Origin: Corella eumyota
Taxonomy: Eukaryota > Chordata > Ascidiacea > Phlebobranchia > Corellidae
NCBI GenBank assembly: GCA_963082875.1
Contig: OY720098.1
Coordinates: 2,480,001-2,544,000, forward strand
Length of the DNA stretch: 64,000 nt
Reading direction: 5' to 3'
In this document: piece after piece, positions 35,936 to 48,646 of the stretch
Layout of the letters: each line of letters starts with the position of its first letter
Numbering within the stretch: the first letter of the stretch is position 1
The notes under the pieces: generated by a model
What the model saw: only the letters and a program-made list of their open reading frames with translations
Databases searched by the model: none
What the model was told of the DNA's origin: nothing
Made by a program: the position numbers and the translations under genes

Positions 35936-38018
35936 TTAAAATTGTTCCTTATTTTCATTTACAGGTTCCTGATTGGTGTTTAATAATGGTTTTTGTTGCT
36001 GTTGAAATAGTTGTTGATTAGGTGTCAATATTGGTTGTGATTGCTGGTACTTTACTTGGGGTTGGTTATCTTAAGTATGTGTAACAACAATTGTACAATA
36101 AAAGTCTTAAAAAAACACCTAATTTAAAAATAAATATTGTTTTCATATATAACATATTTAAATTTGTAAAAATTAGTTTTTCATCCGAACAAAAAAAGGT
36201 TTAACTTACTTTGTTGGCCTGATGCAACATAGTTTGGTGGAATCTGGTTTGTGTAAATTAGCTGGTTGGGCTAAAAATAAACTTTAAATAGTTTAAACAT
36301 TGTTAACAGGGTTAATATAGATTATTATTTACTAAATTTTTAATAAAAAACATACAGAAAAACCATATATAAATTTTTAATAAAAAACATACAATATAGT
36401 GTACTAGTTTTGGTATAAAAATTTGGTGTATTTATATAGCCCTGTAACAGAAGAATAAAAACAACTCAATTGATAAGTAATGTACTTACAACATTGTTCC
36501 CATTACAACAGTTAAGTCCAACACAACAGAATGAAGAATGAACTATGCTCACAATCATGGCAGAGAACCCAATCAAAACCAAAATAGAATTAAGAACACT
36601 GCTCTAAAAGCAAATATTATTTAAAAAGGCAATTATAGCAATAATAACTTAGTTAATATTTATTACCAACATTTTAATTGCAAGTATGGTATTACAAAAT
36701 TAATCCTAAATAGCATTTTTTATTTACCGTTGTCTGACTAAAAATTGCTCCAAAAATTGCAAATACAAAAACATTGACTTGACCAAGAGCAAATACAATT
36801 GACATTACCATACCAGCAATTAGCTTAAATAATTAATAATAAGTGATATTTTTTACAAGTTTTTGTAAATACACACTAACTATATTGTGCTTTTTTTAAG
36901 TAGTATTCTTGCAAATATCTAAAGATTGGAATCACCCAGTATAAAATCAGCAAACATAAAAAAAAATTTGATTATTTAAATTAATTAAGAAACTTACAAT
37001 GCAGGGCGTTGATTTTTTTCCGGTTGCTACACCCAAACCCCCAGCAATTATAGTCTAAAATAAATACAAAAATGGTTACCTTTTTTGTATAAATCCTTAT
37101 CCTCGATGTGGGAAAGTCGAATGCACGACCTAAACATAGAGTAACATCAGTTACTCCGACCCAGTCTTAAGTTGCCCGTGGCAGTTTAGGATATTATAGA
37201 TTATAATTGCCCAATAATTATGCTACTGATTAAGTGCTGGCTCAGCAGGACTTCATACCGTTTATAGCACCTTACCCAAGGGCTCTACAGCATAAGATCA
37301 GTGGGAACTGAACCCACAACCTCAGGTGTTCTTTAAATATGTCTTCAACCTAAAACATTTTCGCACAAACATTTTTTTTTGGTGTGCATAGTTTAACATT
37401 TAAAACTTTCAAGCAATGTCTAAAACTTTAGTAACTTCAATTTTCACTATTTTCCTTTTTTATAAAATTAAATATTGTATATATTGCCTAACTAGTAGGC
37501 TAGAAACTTCAAAATTTTAAATTCAGCAAAACTTTTTCTTGAAATAAAAGTTAAAAATTAAAAATAAAACTTACTAGTGCACCACCCCAGATCCCATATG
37601 CAAAAAAAGAAAAATAATCCCTGTAAAATGGACCTGAAGTTCCAACAATAATTAAAGTTATTCCCAATATAATACACAATCCACCAAGCACAATTTGAGC
37701 AATCTGTAAAAAAATTTTCATGGTTTTTTTTTGTTTTCAATATTAACTGTTGTTAAAATCAACAAATAAGAAAGAAATTTTTTTTAATTTTAAACTAGTC
37801 TTCACCAATTTTTTACAAACTTTGATATTTTACACATTAGATATTATTTTTAAATTTACACACAATAGTTGTTCAATACTTTTGATTTTACTTACACCGA
37901 GTCCTCTAAAAACCTTGGCAAGTTTTGCAACTGGATTAGGTTGTGGAACTGCTTGGATTATTTGGATTTGTGAGTTATCCTGTGGCATTACAGTTTGTGG
38001 TACAACAGTTTGTGCCAT
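35936..38018 (-). CDS. MS4A/CD20-like tetraspan gene G
   Basis: Seven coding exons, approximately 37896-38018, 37575-37703, 37000-37055, 36729-36831, 36491-36605, 36211-36270 and 35936-36070. The start MAQTVVPQTVMPQDNSQIQI defines the G-I subfamily. TM1 is IAQIVLGGLCIILGITLIIV, followed by YGIWGGALTIIAGGLGVATG across TM2. TM3 starts LIAGMVMSIVFALGQVNVF and TM4 ends SAMIVSIVHSSFCC. The Cys cluster is CCVGLNCCNGN. The tail has TNQIPPNYVASGQQ with a PPxY motif (PPNY) and then a Gln-rich exon ending in NKEQF. A degenerate SINE lies in one intron. Frame appears open throughout. Confidence 0.83.
37081..37334 (-). mobile_element. tRNA-derived SINE, copy 10, truncated
   Basis: The body and T-rich end of the family are present. 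It stops near CACAACCTCAGGTGTTCT, so the A-box part of the tRNA-like head is lost. It lies in an intron of gene G. Confidence 0.82.
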
Positions 38019-38262
38019 GTTTACAAAATTTTATTCTGTTAAAATATAAAAAATTTTGAAAGTTTTCCAATAATCATTACATTGCATTAAAATTTGTTAT
38101 AAAGTTTTTAAAAAACGTTAAAAAAGCATTAATATTTACACAGATAGTATAAATTTAATAGGTGGTACATAGCAAAAACCAATTTTACGATTAAACAAAT
38201 AATTTAAAAATGAATTAATAGGTTAATAAAAATAACAACAACACTGTAAAAATTAAACTTAC

Positions 38263-38504
38263 CAGGTTTGAATTTCAAGATGAATTTTAATATTTAAAAA
38301 CTTCACCAAAAACTTCCTACAACAATATTTCTTACATATTTTTAAAGGAAAAAATCCTAAAGTAAATCTGCAATATAAATGAAGTATCTAAGTGAAGCAT
38401 GAATAAATAACAGATGTAAGAAATAAAGCTAAAACAGTAAATAATAGAATTAATATAAAACACCTTAAAAATATATAAATGGCAACAACACTGTGGATAT
38501 AAAT
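38263..38504 (-). promoter_or_regulatory. Upstream block and 5' UTR donor of gene G
   Basis: A donor GTAAGTTTAATTTTA (exon edge 38263) marks a non-coding first exon; the acceptor lies just before the ATG. Further upstream 38325-38504 is almost identical to 41003-41183 upstream of gene H, with about two differences by eye in 180 bases. Neighbouring intergenic DNA and introns of G and H differ far more. It likely holds the promoter and transcription start. Confidence 0.6.
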
Positions 38505-38814
38505 GCAATTAACTTTAAAATAAAATACTTTTAAATTTGTAAGTTCAGGATCGCTAACAGGCGAGCACTTAATATAAATAAATGGTAAAATAACATTTGC
38601 AATATCAGGTGATAGATTTTAATATATTGTGGTAAGAAATTAAAATTTACGTTATTAAAAATTTGTTTTAGTAAATCATAAATGCAATTAAAGAAAACTG
38701 TATAAAAGATTTCAAATAACATATTGAATTAAGTTTTTTTAAGATTTATTAGTTGATATTTTATTAGATTTAAAAATCATTTTTTAGATCAGAATGTGAT
38801 TTGTAATTTTGAGT

Positions 38815-40746
38815 TTAAATTTTTTCTTTTTGTTCAGATGGTGGTGCCTGATTTGGTTCTGTAAATGGTTGTTCTGGCTGTTGAAATACTTGTTGATCTG
38901 ATGCCATTAATGGTTGTTGTTGCTGTTGAAATGGTTGTTGATTTAGTGCCATTATTGGTTGTGGTTGTTGAAATGGTTGTTGTTGGTACACCACTTGAGG
39001 TTGGTGATCTTAAAAAATAAAAAAAATTGTACCACGCCAATAATGGTTTATCGCTTGTAATAAAATCTGCAAAACATTTTATTTTATTTAAATAAACAAA
39101 AGTTTAACTTACATTGTTGACCTGATGCAACATAGTTTGGTGGAATTTGGTTTGTGTAAATTAACTGGGTCGGCTAGAAATAAAATTTAAATAATTTAAA
39201 CATTGTTAACAGGTCTTAATATCTATATTATTATTCACTAAAACTAGTAATCAAAACCATTAAAAGTGAAATATGCTAATGTGTAATACTTATAATTTTT
39301 TTAATTCAAAAAGCTGATTTTTTTTATATTTTTAAGCCGACAATATTAAAATTGTAACATATTTATTTGACATGTAATATACTTACAGCATTGTTCCCAA
39401 AACAACAGTTAAGTCCAACACAACAGTACGAAGAATGAACTATGCTCACAACTAGGGCAGAGAATCCAATTGCAGCTAGAATAGAATTAAGAACTATGCC
39501 CTAAAAACAATCAAAAAGATGAAAAAGTTAATTTTAGAAATTATAATAAACAGTATTTAATAACAACAATTTAATTGCAAGTGTTTGCTAGTAAAATTTA
39601 TTAAAAAATATTATGTATTTTTATTATCTAAAACTATAACAAACAGGTTAAGGGTATTATAAAATAAATTGTAATCTAATATCTAAATATATTTTTAAGC
39701 CATTATTTTATTTACCACTATCTCGCCAAGAATAGTTCCAATAATTGCAAATGCAAAAACATTAATTTGACCAAGAGCAGATACAATTGACATCACTAAA
39801 CCAGCAATTACCTTAAATTATTAATAACATCAGTGTATTTAACAAGTTATTTTTGTAAATACAAAATTATCATAATTATTTAAATTAAAAAATAAAATAA
39901 AATAAAGAGCTATCGAAGTAATAGGTTTTTGCAGGTAATAAAAAAAGCAAATACAAAAATAAAAAAAATTTACTTTAATATAGAAATCAATACAAAAACT
40001 TACAATACAAGGCGTTGAGTTTTTTCCGGTTGCTACACCTAAACCCCCAGCAATTACAGTCTAAAATAAAATTTAAAATAGTTCCTTAAAAAAAAAAAAT
40101 TTAGTAAATTCAATTTTCATTATTTCCTTTTTTAAATAACTATTTATTGATATAGTGCTCAAATAGAAAGCTAAAAACTTTACAAAAAATTTACCTTTAC
40201 AAACTAAATTTTATAAAAAAATTTTAAATTTAGCAAAACCTTTTCAAAAAATTAAATTAAAAATTAAAAATAGAACTTACAAATGCACCACCCCAAATCC
40301 CAGATGCAATAAGTGAAAAAAAATTCAGGTAATATGGACCTGAAGTTCCAACAATAATTAAAGTTATTCCCAATATAATACATAACCCACCAAGCACAAT
40401 TTGAGCAATCTGTAAAAATAAAAAAGGTTTTTGAGGGCAAGATATTTATTTATTTCAAATATATACTGTTGTTTTCAATAAATAAAAAAGAAAATAGGGA
40501 TTTAAAAATTTTGAATCAGTTATTAACAATTTTTTTCGCAATTTACATTACATACAATTTTATTTTTAAATTTACACACAATAGTCATTAATTATTTTTG
40601 GTCAGCATCTTAATTTTACTTACACCAAGTCCTCTAAAAACCTTGGCATGTTTTGCAATTGGATTAGGTTGTGGAACTGCTTGGATTATTTGGATTTGCG
40701 AGTTATCCTGTGGCATTACAGTTTGTGGGACAATAGTTTGTGCCAT
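38815..40746 (-). CDS. MS4A/CD20-like tetraspan gene H
   Basis: Seven coding exons, approximately 40624-40746, 40281-40409, 40005-40060, 39718-39811, 39388-39501, 39115-39174 and 38815-39010. It starts MAQTIVPQTVMPQDNSQ. The TM blocks match gene G: GLCIILGITLIIVGTSG, SGIWGGAFTVIAGGLGVATG, VIAGLVMSIVSALGQINVF and LVVSIVHSSYCC. The Cys cluster is CCVGLNCCFGN. The tail has IPPNYVA (PPxY) and the longest Gln/Pro exon of the G-I group, with repeated QQPFQQ and ending SEQKEKI. No SINE was found inside. The frame is open throughout. Confidence 0.83.
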
Positions 40747-40953
40747 TATTAAAAATATTTTTCTGTAAAATATAAAAAATGTTTAATAAACTTCATTTTT
40801 TAATAAAATCAAATTAGTAGTAACTAGCGTTAATATTAAACACAATCAGTATAACTATATTTAGTTGTACAAAACAAAAACTATTATTAACATTAAAAAA
40901 TTAATTAAAAAATAAATTCAATTATTAAAAAATCAAAGTAAAATTAAACTTAC

Positions 40954-41183
40954 CATAAAATTAACTCGGGTTTAAATTTAAATTTTGAAGAATTTAAATA
41001 TAATATTTCTTACATATTTTTAAAGCAAAAAATCCTAAAGTAAATCTGCAATATAAATGAAGTATCTAAGTGAAGCATGAATAAATAACAGATGTAAAAA
41101 ATAAAGCTAAAACAGTAAATAATAGAATTAATATAAAACACCTTAAAAATATATAAATGGCAACAACACTGTGGATATAAATA
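40954..41183 (-). promoter_or_regulatory. Upstream block and 5' UTR donor of gene H
   Basis: A donor GTAAGTTTAATTTTA (exon edge 40954) matches that of gene G base for base. The block at 41003-41183 is the partner of 38325-38504. This preserved unit upstream of two diverged genes is likely regulatory or recently converted. Confidence 0.6.
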
Positions 41184-41473
41184 CATTTGCAATATTAAAA
41201 ATATATTAAAATATCTATAAGTTTTAGAACACTAATAAGAAAGCTCTAAAATAAGAATAAGTGGTAAATTAAATTTGCAACACTTATGGAGATGAATATA
41301 AATTGGTAATAACAATAAACATTTATGTAAAATTAAAAAAGCAATACAAAAGATTTTGCATAACATTAGATTTAATTTTTTTATAAGTATGTTAGTTGAT
41401 ATTTTATTAGATTTAAAAAATCATTTTTTAGATCATAATGTTTAATAGTTTTAGGCGATTTATAATTTTGAGT

Positions 41474-44400
41474 TTAATTTTTTTCGTTGTGTTCAGATTG
41501 TGGTGCCTGATTTGGCTCCATAATTGGTTGTTGAAGCTGTTGAAATGGTTGTTGATTTGGTGCTATTACTGGTTGTGGTTGTTGGAATGGTTGTTGTTGG
41601 TACACCAATTGGGGTTGGTAATCTTAAAACAAATAAAAAAATTGTACCACGTCATTATTTGGTTTTTACTAAAATCTGCAAAAAAATCTTATTTCAGTTT
41701 ATTTAAATACAAAAAAAGTTTAACTTACATTGTTGGCCTGATGCAACATAGTTTGGTGGAATTTGGTTTGTGTAAATTAGCTGGGTGGGCTGAAAATAAA
41801 ATTTAAATAATTTAAACATTGTTAACAGAATTTAATACAAACTTCTATTTACTTAGAGTTGCAACAAAAAAGTTATAAAATTAATTTTTAGATGTAATTT
41901 AAAACAAGTTTTTTTGTTATAGCAATATAGAAAATGGCCTGAATAATAATATAATTTATATTCAAAATTAATTGAATGATATGGCAATATTTAAATTACC
42001 TTTTTTTTAAAAAATAATGTAAAAAAACTATAGAAAATATTGTAAAAATGTACATTTTAAAATGCGAATTAATACTTGTTTTTTTATAGAAATATTTTAA
42101 AATTTGGATTATTTGCATTGCATCAATATTAAAATTGTATTAATTCTAAGTAATGTACTTACAGCATTGTTTCCAATACAGCAGTTAAGTCCAACACAAC
42201 AGTACGAAGAATGAATTATGCTTACAACTAGGGCAGAGAATCCAATCACAGCTAAAAAAGAACTAAGAACTGTGCCCTATAATCAAAAAATTAAGTTGTA
42301 ATTAGTTTTTTTTAAATAAAATAAATTAAGATTAAATTCATTTATAAGTTTACTTGGTAAAAGTTATTAATTTAATAAATGTTTTTTTTTTTTTGATGTA
42401 GTGGCAAAAAAATAAACATACTATCTATTTTGTTTTGAAATAAGTTAACAAATAAATGGAATAAATCTTAAACTCAAAATAAGCCTACACTAGAATATAT
42501 TAAAATTATCTTCATACTAACAAATTCGAATTATTGCAATAAAAAATATCCGTTTATGGCCAACCCTTACACTATATATAAAACAACTAAATAAAGTTTA
42601 AACTTACTGCAGTAGACCCAACAATAGCTCCAACAATTGCAAATGCAAAAACATTGACTTGACCAAGAGCAGATAGAATTGACATTACCATACCAGCAAT
42701 TACCTAAAATAAGATACTGTTTAATATATATTTCTTTAATTTAAAACTGTTACAATAACAAAGACTAGGAAAATCATATTATTGGTATTTTGCTAAAATA
42801 TTATCAAAGCCAGCATAAAAAAACAGTAACTTCTAGGGATGTGTCGAGCCGAGTGCTCGGGCTCGTACTCGTGTACGAGCCCAGACATTTTTAAAGGCTC
42901 GGTTTTTGCCGAGCTTTCACGTTAAATATCCGAGCATTATCAACTAAATTAATTTTTTTCTTTTCGGTAAATTATAATGGAAATCAAACGCCGTGCAGTG
43001 TTATAACTTTTTAAATACAATAGTTTTATATTTCACACTCCGAAAATTCGTCGGTTCACCGATAAATATACTAATATGTATATATTAGTGTATTTATCTA
43101 TATAATATATACATATTAGTATCTCTATGGTTTAATTATATCACGCGAGATATGACGTTGTTATTCAATTGTTGTCACGCCGCCAACAAGTGTTTTTATT
43201 GAAAGACTTTTTAGTACAGCGGAAGCTATTGCTAGCCCGCTTCGTAACCGGTTAACTCCTGAGCATATCGAAATACTTACATTTCTTCATGTGAATTTAC
43301 GCAAGCTCAAGTAAATTTTCGCATTTTAATACAAACTACAACACTAACCCAAGTTCAGTCTATTTTAATTTTCTTAAAACAGGTAAAGTTTGACGTTTCA
43401 CCGTACGTTCTAACGATTTTAAATCGCTTCTTTAAATAAAGCAATATAATTTTAAATTATTTATCTTTAGCGGGCTTGCAGGGGTAATAACATTTAATTC
43501 AAGTAATTAAAAAAAATCTTGTAAAAAATCGTGTCCACAACAAAAATTTATGTATTTTTTTCGGGCATACATTTTGCGTTACGTATCGAAAGGTCACTTA
43601 GGTATTTATTTTCGCTATTCAAAAGCTCGTATTGCTCGGCCGAGCTTTTTTAAAATTAAGATGCTCGTACGAGCCGAGCTTTTTACGATTTGGCACATCC
43701 CTAGTAACTTCTTATTTAAATTAATATACAAACTTACAATGCAGTTTGTTGGGTGTTTTGCTGATGCTACACCTAGACCTCCAGCAACTACAGTCTAATA
43801 AATAAAATTTATTTAAAGCACAATATAAAAAATAATATTGATACAGGTTTTGACTGTATTAATACCATATATACATTTTATTATATTCAACATAATGGAT
43901 AATAGTGATAGTGTTAAAGAATAAACTTTTGTTGAATAAAGTTATTTTATAGACAACAAAAATTGTTTTTAATTTGATTTTAACAATATTCTTAGCTCCA
44001 AAAATAATTAAGGCAAATTAATTAAAGAAAATAGGTCAGTTTCAATGACTAACATGGTTTTATATATTGGGTAATAAATAGCTTATCGATGAGAAGTAAT
44101 ATTTAATTTAAATTTTCTGTTTAAACAGTTATAAAAAATAATATTGCCTAGGCTATTCAGTAAATATTACAAATACGTTTATTATACTTTAATAGCAAAT
44201 TAACCCAAGAACATTTACCAAAAATTACATCAAGAATCAATTTTTAATTTAAATTCAATGTCAATATTAAGGAAATGTTAAAATTCAAATTTCAGTAAAT
44301 TGCAGTACTTAAAGAGTATGGGATAAATTTTTTTAATATAGATAAGTTTTGCTTTTCATGCTAAGTTTTTTTTTTTTTGCAAAAAAAATTTAAAAAAAAA

Positions 44401-45062
44401 GTACAACAAACGGATCAGAGAGAGCAAAATAAGGTTATTTTCCTATGTCTGCCAGCAAATGACTTATGATGATGACGTCGTGCATCATGTGACTCGCGAG
44501 CGTTGGGACTTTCCCTATTTACAATATTTACCTTCAAATCCCGGTATCTCAAAAACTACTTGACCAATTTTAAAATAATTGTATCCTCGTGCAAGTTGGA
44601 AAAATTCCAAAATAATTAAAAAAAAAACTCTGCGACCGAACCATCTCTTTAAATTTTTGGTAAAATTTTTTTTTATAAAAATCTAAAACTAAAAATAAAA
44701 CTTACAAATGCGCCGCCCCAAATTCCAGATCCAACATATGAATAATAATCCGTGTAATATCGACTTAAAGATGCAACAATAATTAAAGTTATTCCCAAAA
44801 TAATACACAACCCGCCAAGAACAATTTGAGCAATCTGTAAACAAAATTACCACATTTTAATATTTGCATATGTTTAACTTGTTTTTTTTTTCACTCATAT
44901 TAGCCTTATTAATTTGGTCAGCAATTTAATTTTACTTACCCCTAACCCTTTAAAAACCTTGGCATGTTTTGCAGCTGGATTTGGTTGTTGGACTGCTTGA
45001 ATAATTTGAATTTGTGGGCTACCTTGCGGCATGCTTGTTTGCGGTACAACAGTTTGTGACAT
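41474..45062 (-). CDS. MS4A/CD20-like tetraspan gene I
   Basis: Seven coding exons, approximately 44940-45062, 44706-44834, 43736-43795, 42607-42703, 42162-42277, 41729-41790 and 41474-41621. It starts MSQTVVPQTSMPQGSPQ. TM blocks: IAQIVLGGLCIILGITLIIV, GSGIWGGAFTVVAGGLGVAS, VIAGMVMSILSALGQVNVF and LVVSIIHSSYCC. The Cys cluster is CCVGLNCCIGN. The tail has IPPNYVASGQQ and QQPFQQ repeats and ends SEHNEKN. The third intron is expanded by an 870-bp hAT element, but its splice sites are intact. This gene is the last of the tetraspan cluster and faces the lectin cluster head to head. Confidence 0.83.
42834..43703 (+). mobile_element. hAT-family DNA transposon, internally deleted
   Basis: An 870-bp element with inverted ends TAGGGATGTG / CACATCCCTA and exact 8-bp target duplications GTAACTTC (42826-42833, 43704-43711). 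Both ends carry CG-rich CGAGCCGAGC-type palindromes, like the MITE at 3472-3983, so the two families may be related. It keeps only the 3' end of a transposase gene. It lies in an intron of MS4A-like gene I. Confidence 0.92.
43162..43314 (+). pseudogene. hAT transposase C-terminal dimerisation domain remnant
   Basis: The frame ending in TAA at 43312-43314 reads VVTPPTSVFIERLFSTAEA, then ASPLRNRLTPEHIEILTFLH and VNLRKLK. This is the conserved C-terminus of hAT transposases (family pattern: S.ERLFS.A......R.RL.PE....L.FL). No start codon or zinc-finger and catalytic parts remain within the element, so it cannot encode an active transposase. Confidence 0.88.
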
Positions 45063-46770
45063 CTTTACAAAATTTCACTCTGTAAAAAAAAAATTGTTGT
45101 AGATTTTTAAAATAAATAAAACAATTAACAAATTTCTTTCTTAATATAGACAATCTTTCTGAATATTCTTTAATTTATGTAATTTTTCGACACAATCATT
45201 TTAACTTTTATAAGGCTAAAACATAATTGCGGGTAACTAAATGATTAAATAATGGCTTAACAATATGATGTCATTTTTAGCAGTCCACCTAATTGATTGA
45301 TTGACGTACTAAACAATACCTCATTTAAATCTTGCTGTATAAATATATGTACATACTTAAACATGACACAAAACAAGGCAATTTAACATCATTTTAATCT
45401 AACCACATTATGGAATGGCAACTGTTAAATACAAATGTACAATAGCCCTTAAAGCTAACTCATTTGTTCAGTTCTGTTTTATATCACTTTAAATATAGGC
45501 TTTTGTGTAATAGCAATAAATTTTTAAATTAATAATAAAAAAACTTTTATATCCTACATAGGTATTTATTGTTTAATACCACTTTTAAATATTATATAAT
45601 TACTATTATATAGCCTATATAATTACAACATATTAAGATCATAAAAAAAAACTTAAACTGCTATTTTTAATTAAATATAATATTAAAAAAAAGTCAAAAT
45701 CGCCATTAAAAACAACTTTTAATTTTTTAAATTTTAATTCCACAACAACTATTAAAAATTACAAAAATGCAATTATTTATTTTTTGAGAAGCATTTGATA
45801 TCAACCGAAACCACGTTAGCTTTAATTACTTTTCATTTCCTGTCATTTCCTAGTAATGCTATTGGCTATTTTATAAATGATTTCAAAATCTATTTATATA
45901 CATAAAACATTATGATAACATGATTTTAAAGGGAAGGTACGCACTGTTAAACTATAAAATAAGTAACCACTCTAGTGCAAAATTTTAAATTTGAATTTAA
46001 ATAAAAAAGATAATGTAAATAAATTAAAATTATATTTTAAAGTTTAAATACTTCGTGAAACTTACTTAAAATAAAGAATTCCAAAAATTCCAATAATTTG
46101 TTGTTGGCATAAAATCCAATACTCTAATTGAAAAGAAATCTTTACATAACGGAGCACCAAATTTTTCTTTATTAATGTTACAACCTATCACCTAAAAACC
46201 TGCAAATTCAAAAAATCAAAAGTTTTTCCACAGATAAATTAAAAATAATGTGTAATTTGGATGGATCTGTTAAAAGAAAATAGATAAAGTCATTAAAAAT
46301 CAAAAGTAAATACCGACATTGATTTTACACAACATTATTTGGTAAATTTTTACAACATTTTATCCAGTACAACAATAATAAAAATAGACAATTAATAAAA
46401 TAAAAAGAAAGAGTGAAAAATCACAAAGGTTTATGCTTACTGTAATCAAAAAAACATAATATTTTGGCTTAGAAAAATGTTAAATAATATAGTTTGCAAT
46501 TTAAAACAGGTGTAAATTAGTTTAGTAATCATAATTTAACAAATCCCACTGTTATTTTGATTAGACTCACTAACAACCAACCTACAAGCATTACTAATAT
46601 TTAAATATGACATCACAACACCCCATCTAAACTCAATTAACTTATAACATGCATTACACATGTTTATTTAATAACATATATTTTTTTTGCTACTGTATAT
46701 TAATAATAAACCTTTCTTAGTATTAACCCCATTTGATTTAATCTGACTTTGTGTAACGTTTATAATCAAA
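45063..46770. promoter_or_regulatory. Head-to-head spacer between tetraspan and lectin clusters
   Basis: No coding region was found. On the minus side, an acceptor (TTTTTTACAG) lies some 20 bases before the gene I ATG, and a donor (AAGTAAGTTTCAC, exon edge 46066) marks a probable first exon. On the plus side, 46657-46668 holds ACACATGTTTAT, shared with other lectin genes. The spacer could serve both clusters as a shared regulatory region. Confidence 0.5.
46657..46668 (+). promoter_or_regulatory. E-box/forkhead-like composite upstream of CTL1
   Basis: ACACATGTTTAT joins an E-box (CACATG) and a forkhead-like core (TGTTTAT). It lies 103-114 bases before the ATG, nearly the same place as in CTL3, CTL4, CTL6 and CTL7. 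Confidence 0.45.
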
Positions 46771-48073
46771 ATGAACAAGTTAGTTGTAAGTTTGATAATT
46801 TTAAGTGTAAATGTTGTAAACGCGCAACAATGGTATGCATATGAAGGTGTAGAATATTATTTTGGATCAACTGTTACTGGTTATGACATAGCAAATACAA
46901 GATGTATGGAATTAAATGCTATGTTGGCAACTCTTAAAACTTCTGGAATTCAGAGTTTCATTAATCAAACAATATTTTCAATCAAAGGTAAAAAATAACT
47001 AAAAAAGTTTTTTTGCTTATATTTAAGTATATTATTAATAAAAATTGACATGTTATTAAAGGACAATACTTACAATATTATATCGGGCTAACTCGGCAAG
47101 TTCCAGACCAAGACAATTCCCCTTTTATTTGGTCTGATGGAACAATTTTAACTAGTGACCAGTCTAACTGGGATAGAGATAATGCAAGTAATGTATATGA
47201 GCCTAATAATGCTGGTGCTAGGAATGAAAATTGTGCCTTAGTTAAAGGTTGGACTTCTAAATGGTTCGATTATAAATGCAAATATCAAGCAAAATTTATT
47301 TGCCAAAGAAATTTACCAAGTAAGTCAGATTTATGACAGGCTTTAAGTGTTCCATGCACAAACTTTTATAGAACTTTTTGTTTTAAAGCAACAATAATTT
47401 TTACTAACAATAAACATAAACTGATTGTTAACTTAGTTACAACAACAATCACAACAACCCCAACAACTACAACCTTAACTGCAACAAACACAACTACAGC
47501 AACCACATTAACTACAACAATCTCAACAGCAAAAGAAACTTTAAATACAACAACAACAGAACCAAAAACATTAACCCGTCCAAACCCGACAACTAAACTA
47601 CAACAATCACAAGTTAATAATAATTATAACAAACTTTTATAACAAATACTATAGCTAATCCTTATAAAATTAGTTACAGTGAATAATTCGGTTTTTGGTA
47701 AGCCATCTTATAAAGTGAAAATTAACTTTATGTTTAGGGCAATAATCCACTTACAATTCCATTTGCAATTACTGCAACACTACTACTTATTTCGATACTT
47801 GCCCATCTATATCTTCTTTATAAAAGAAAAAAAACTCAAAACCAACCAAGTAAATATCTTATATGGTAGCAGTTAAATTAAAGTGAAATATATTATGTCT
47901 TTAAAAACAAAACAGTTGTTAAGATCCATTTATTTGGAGTACTAATGTTACAGCAGTTAAATTAAATTGCTATATAAAAATTCAAAAACTTTAATTTCTT
48001 TTTGACAGATAATCGAAAAGTGCAAAATACTTCTAACCAACAAGAAAGTATTTACGAAAATCATAAAATCTAA
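46771..48073 (+). CDS. CTL1: type I membrane C-type lectin receptor, mucin stalk
   Basis: Exons 46771-46987, 47062-47319, 47437-47612, 47738-47849 and 48009-48073 give 275 residues, open throughout. A signal peptide (MNKLVVSLIILSVNVVNA) precedes QQWYAYEGVEYYFG. The short-form lectin domain has four Cys (TRCMEL, NENCAL, YKCKY, FICQ), YIGL in place of WIGL, the calcium-site EPN motif (YEPNNAG) and WFD. A Thr-rich stalk exon suits dense O-glycosylation. The TM is TIPFAITATLLLISILAHLY, followed by KRKK. The tail ends QQESIYENHKI. EPN predicts mannose-type, calcium-dependent sugar binding by family knowledge. The ligand and function are unknown. Confidence 0.88.
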
Positions 48074-48646
48074 AACTTTTAATATAAAAGTATGGAAACA
48101 AGTTAACCAAATTTAATTTTTTTTATAAAATTTGGAGTTACAAAAATGTTTCAATGCAAAAATTTATTGCAACAAAAATGTTATTTTATATGACTAAATG
48201 TGAAGTGAAAACTAAGTAAAACAATGTTGTTTTATTTTACAACAATGTTTGTGTTGTAATCATTTTGTGTCAGATATGTTTTATCATTGTTTGTTATATT
48301 TAAAATAGTCTTGATACTATTTAAAATTTCCATTAGACATCATTATAATGTTATTAAATAAACATGTGCAATGCATGACTGTGTGTTAATGTTTGCAGGC
48401 TTTTTATGTTTTAAGAACACCACCGTTTTTCATATACACCTACTTATAACCAACCTACATATTATTCAACTATGACATCACAACAGCATGTCTTAATCTA
48501 AACACAATTTTACACATCTAAGCAGTATGACAACAAAAACTTTCTTATTTATTTTTATGTATGATCATTATAAGAGTGGTATTTAGTTGGTATTTAGTTA
48601 AGTGTGGCACTTAATAAGACTAAGTGTAACAGGTATTGTACTTAAA

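Noticed and set aside
38834-39040. Thr-rich minus-strand frame (TTTISTTTTNN)
   Set aside because: It is the Gln-rich last exon of gene H read in the wrong frame; the CAA-frame fits the splice phase and the paralogues.
16487-45062. Operon-like arrangement of the tetraspan genes
   Set aside because: Spacing between genes is roughly 0.5-0.9 kb and several have their own spliced 5' UTR, unlike the very short gaps of tunicate operons.
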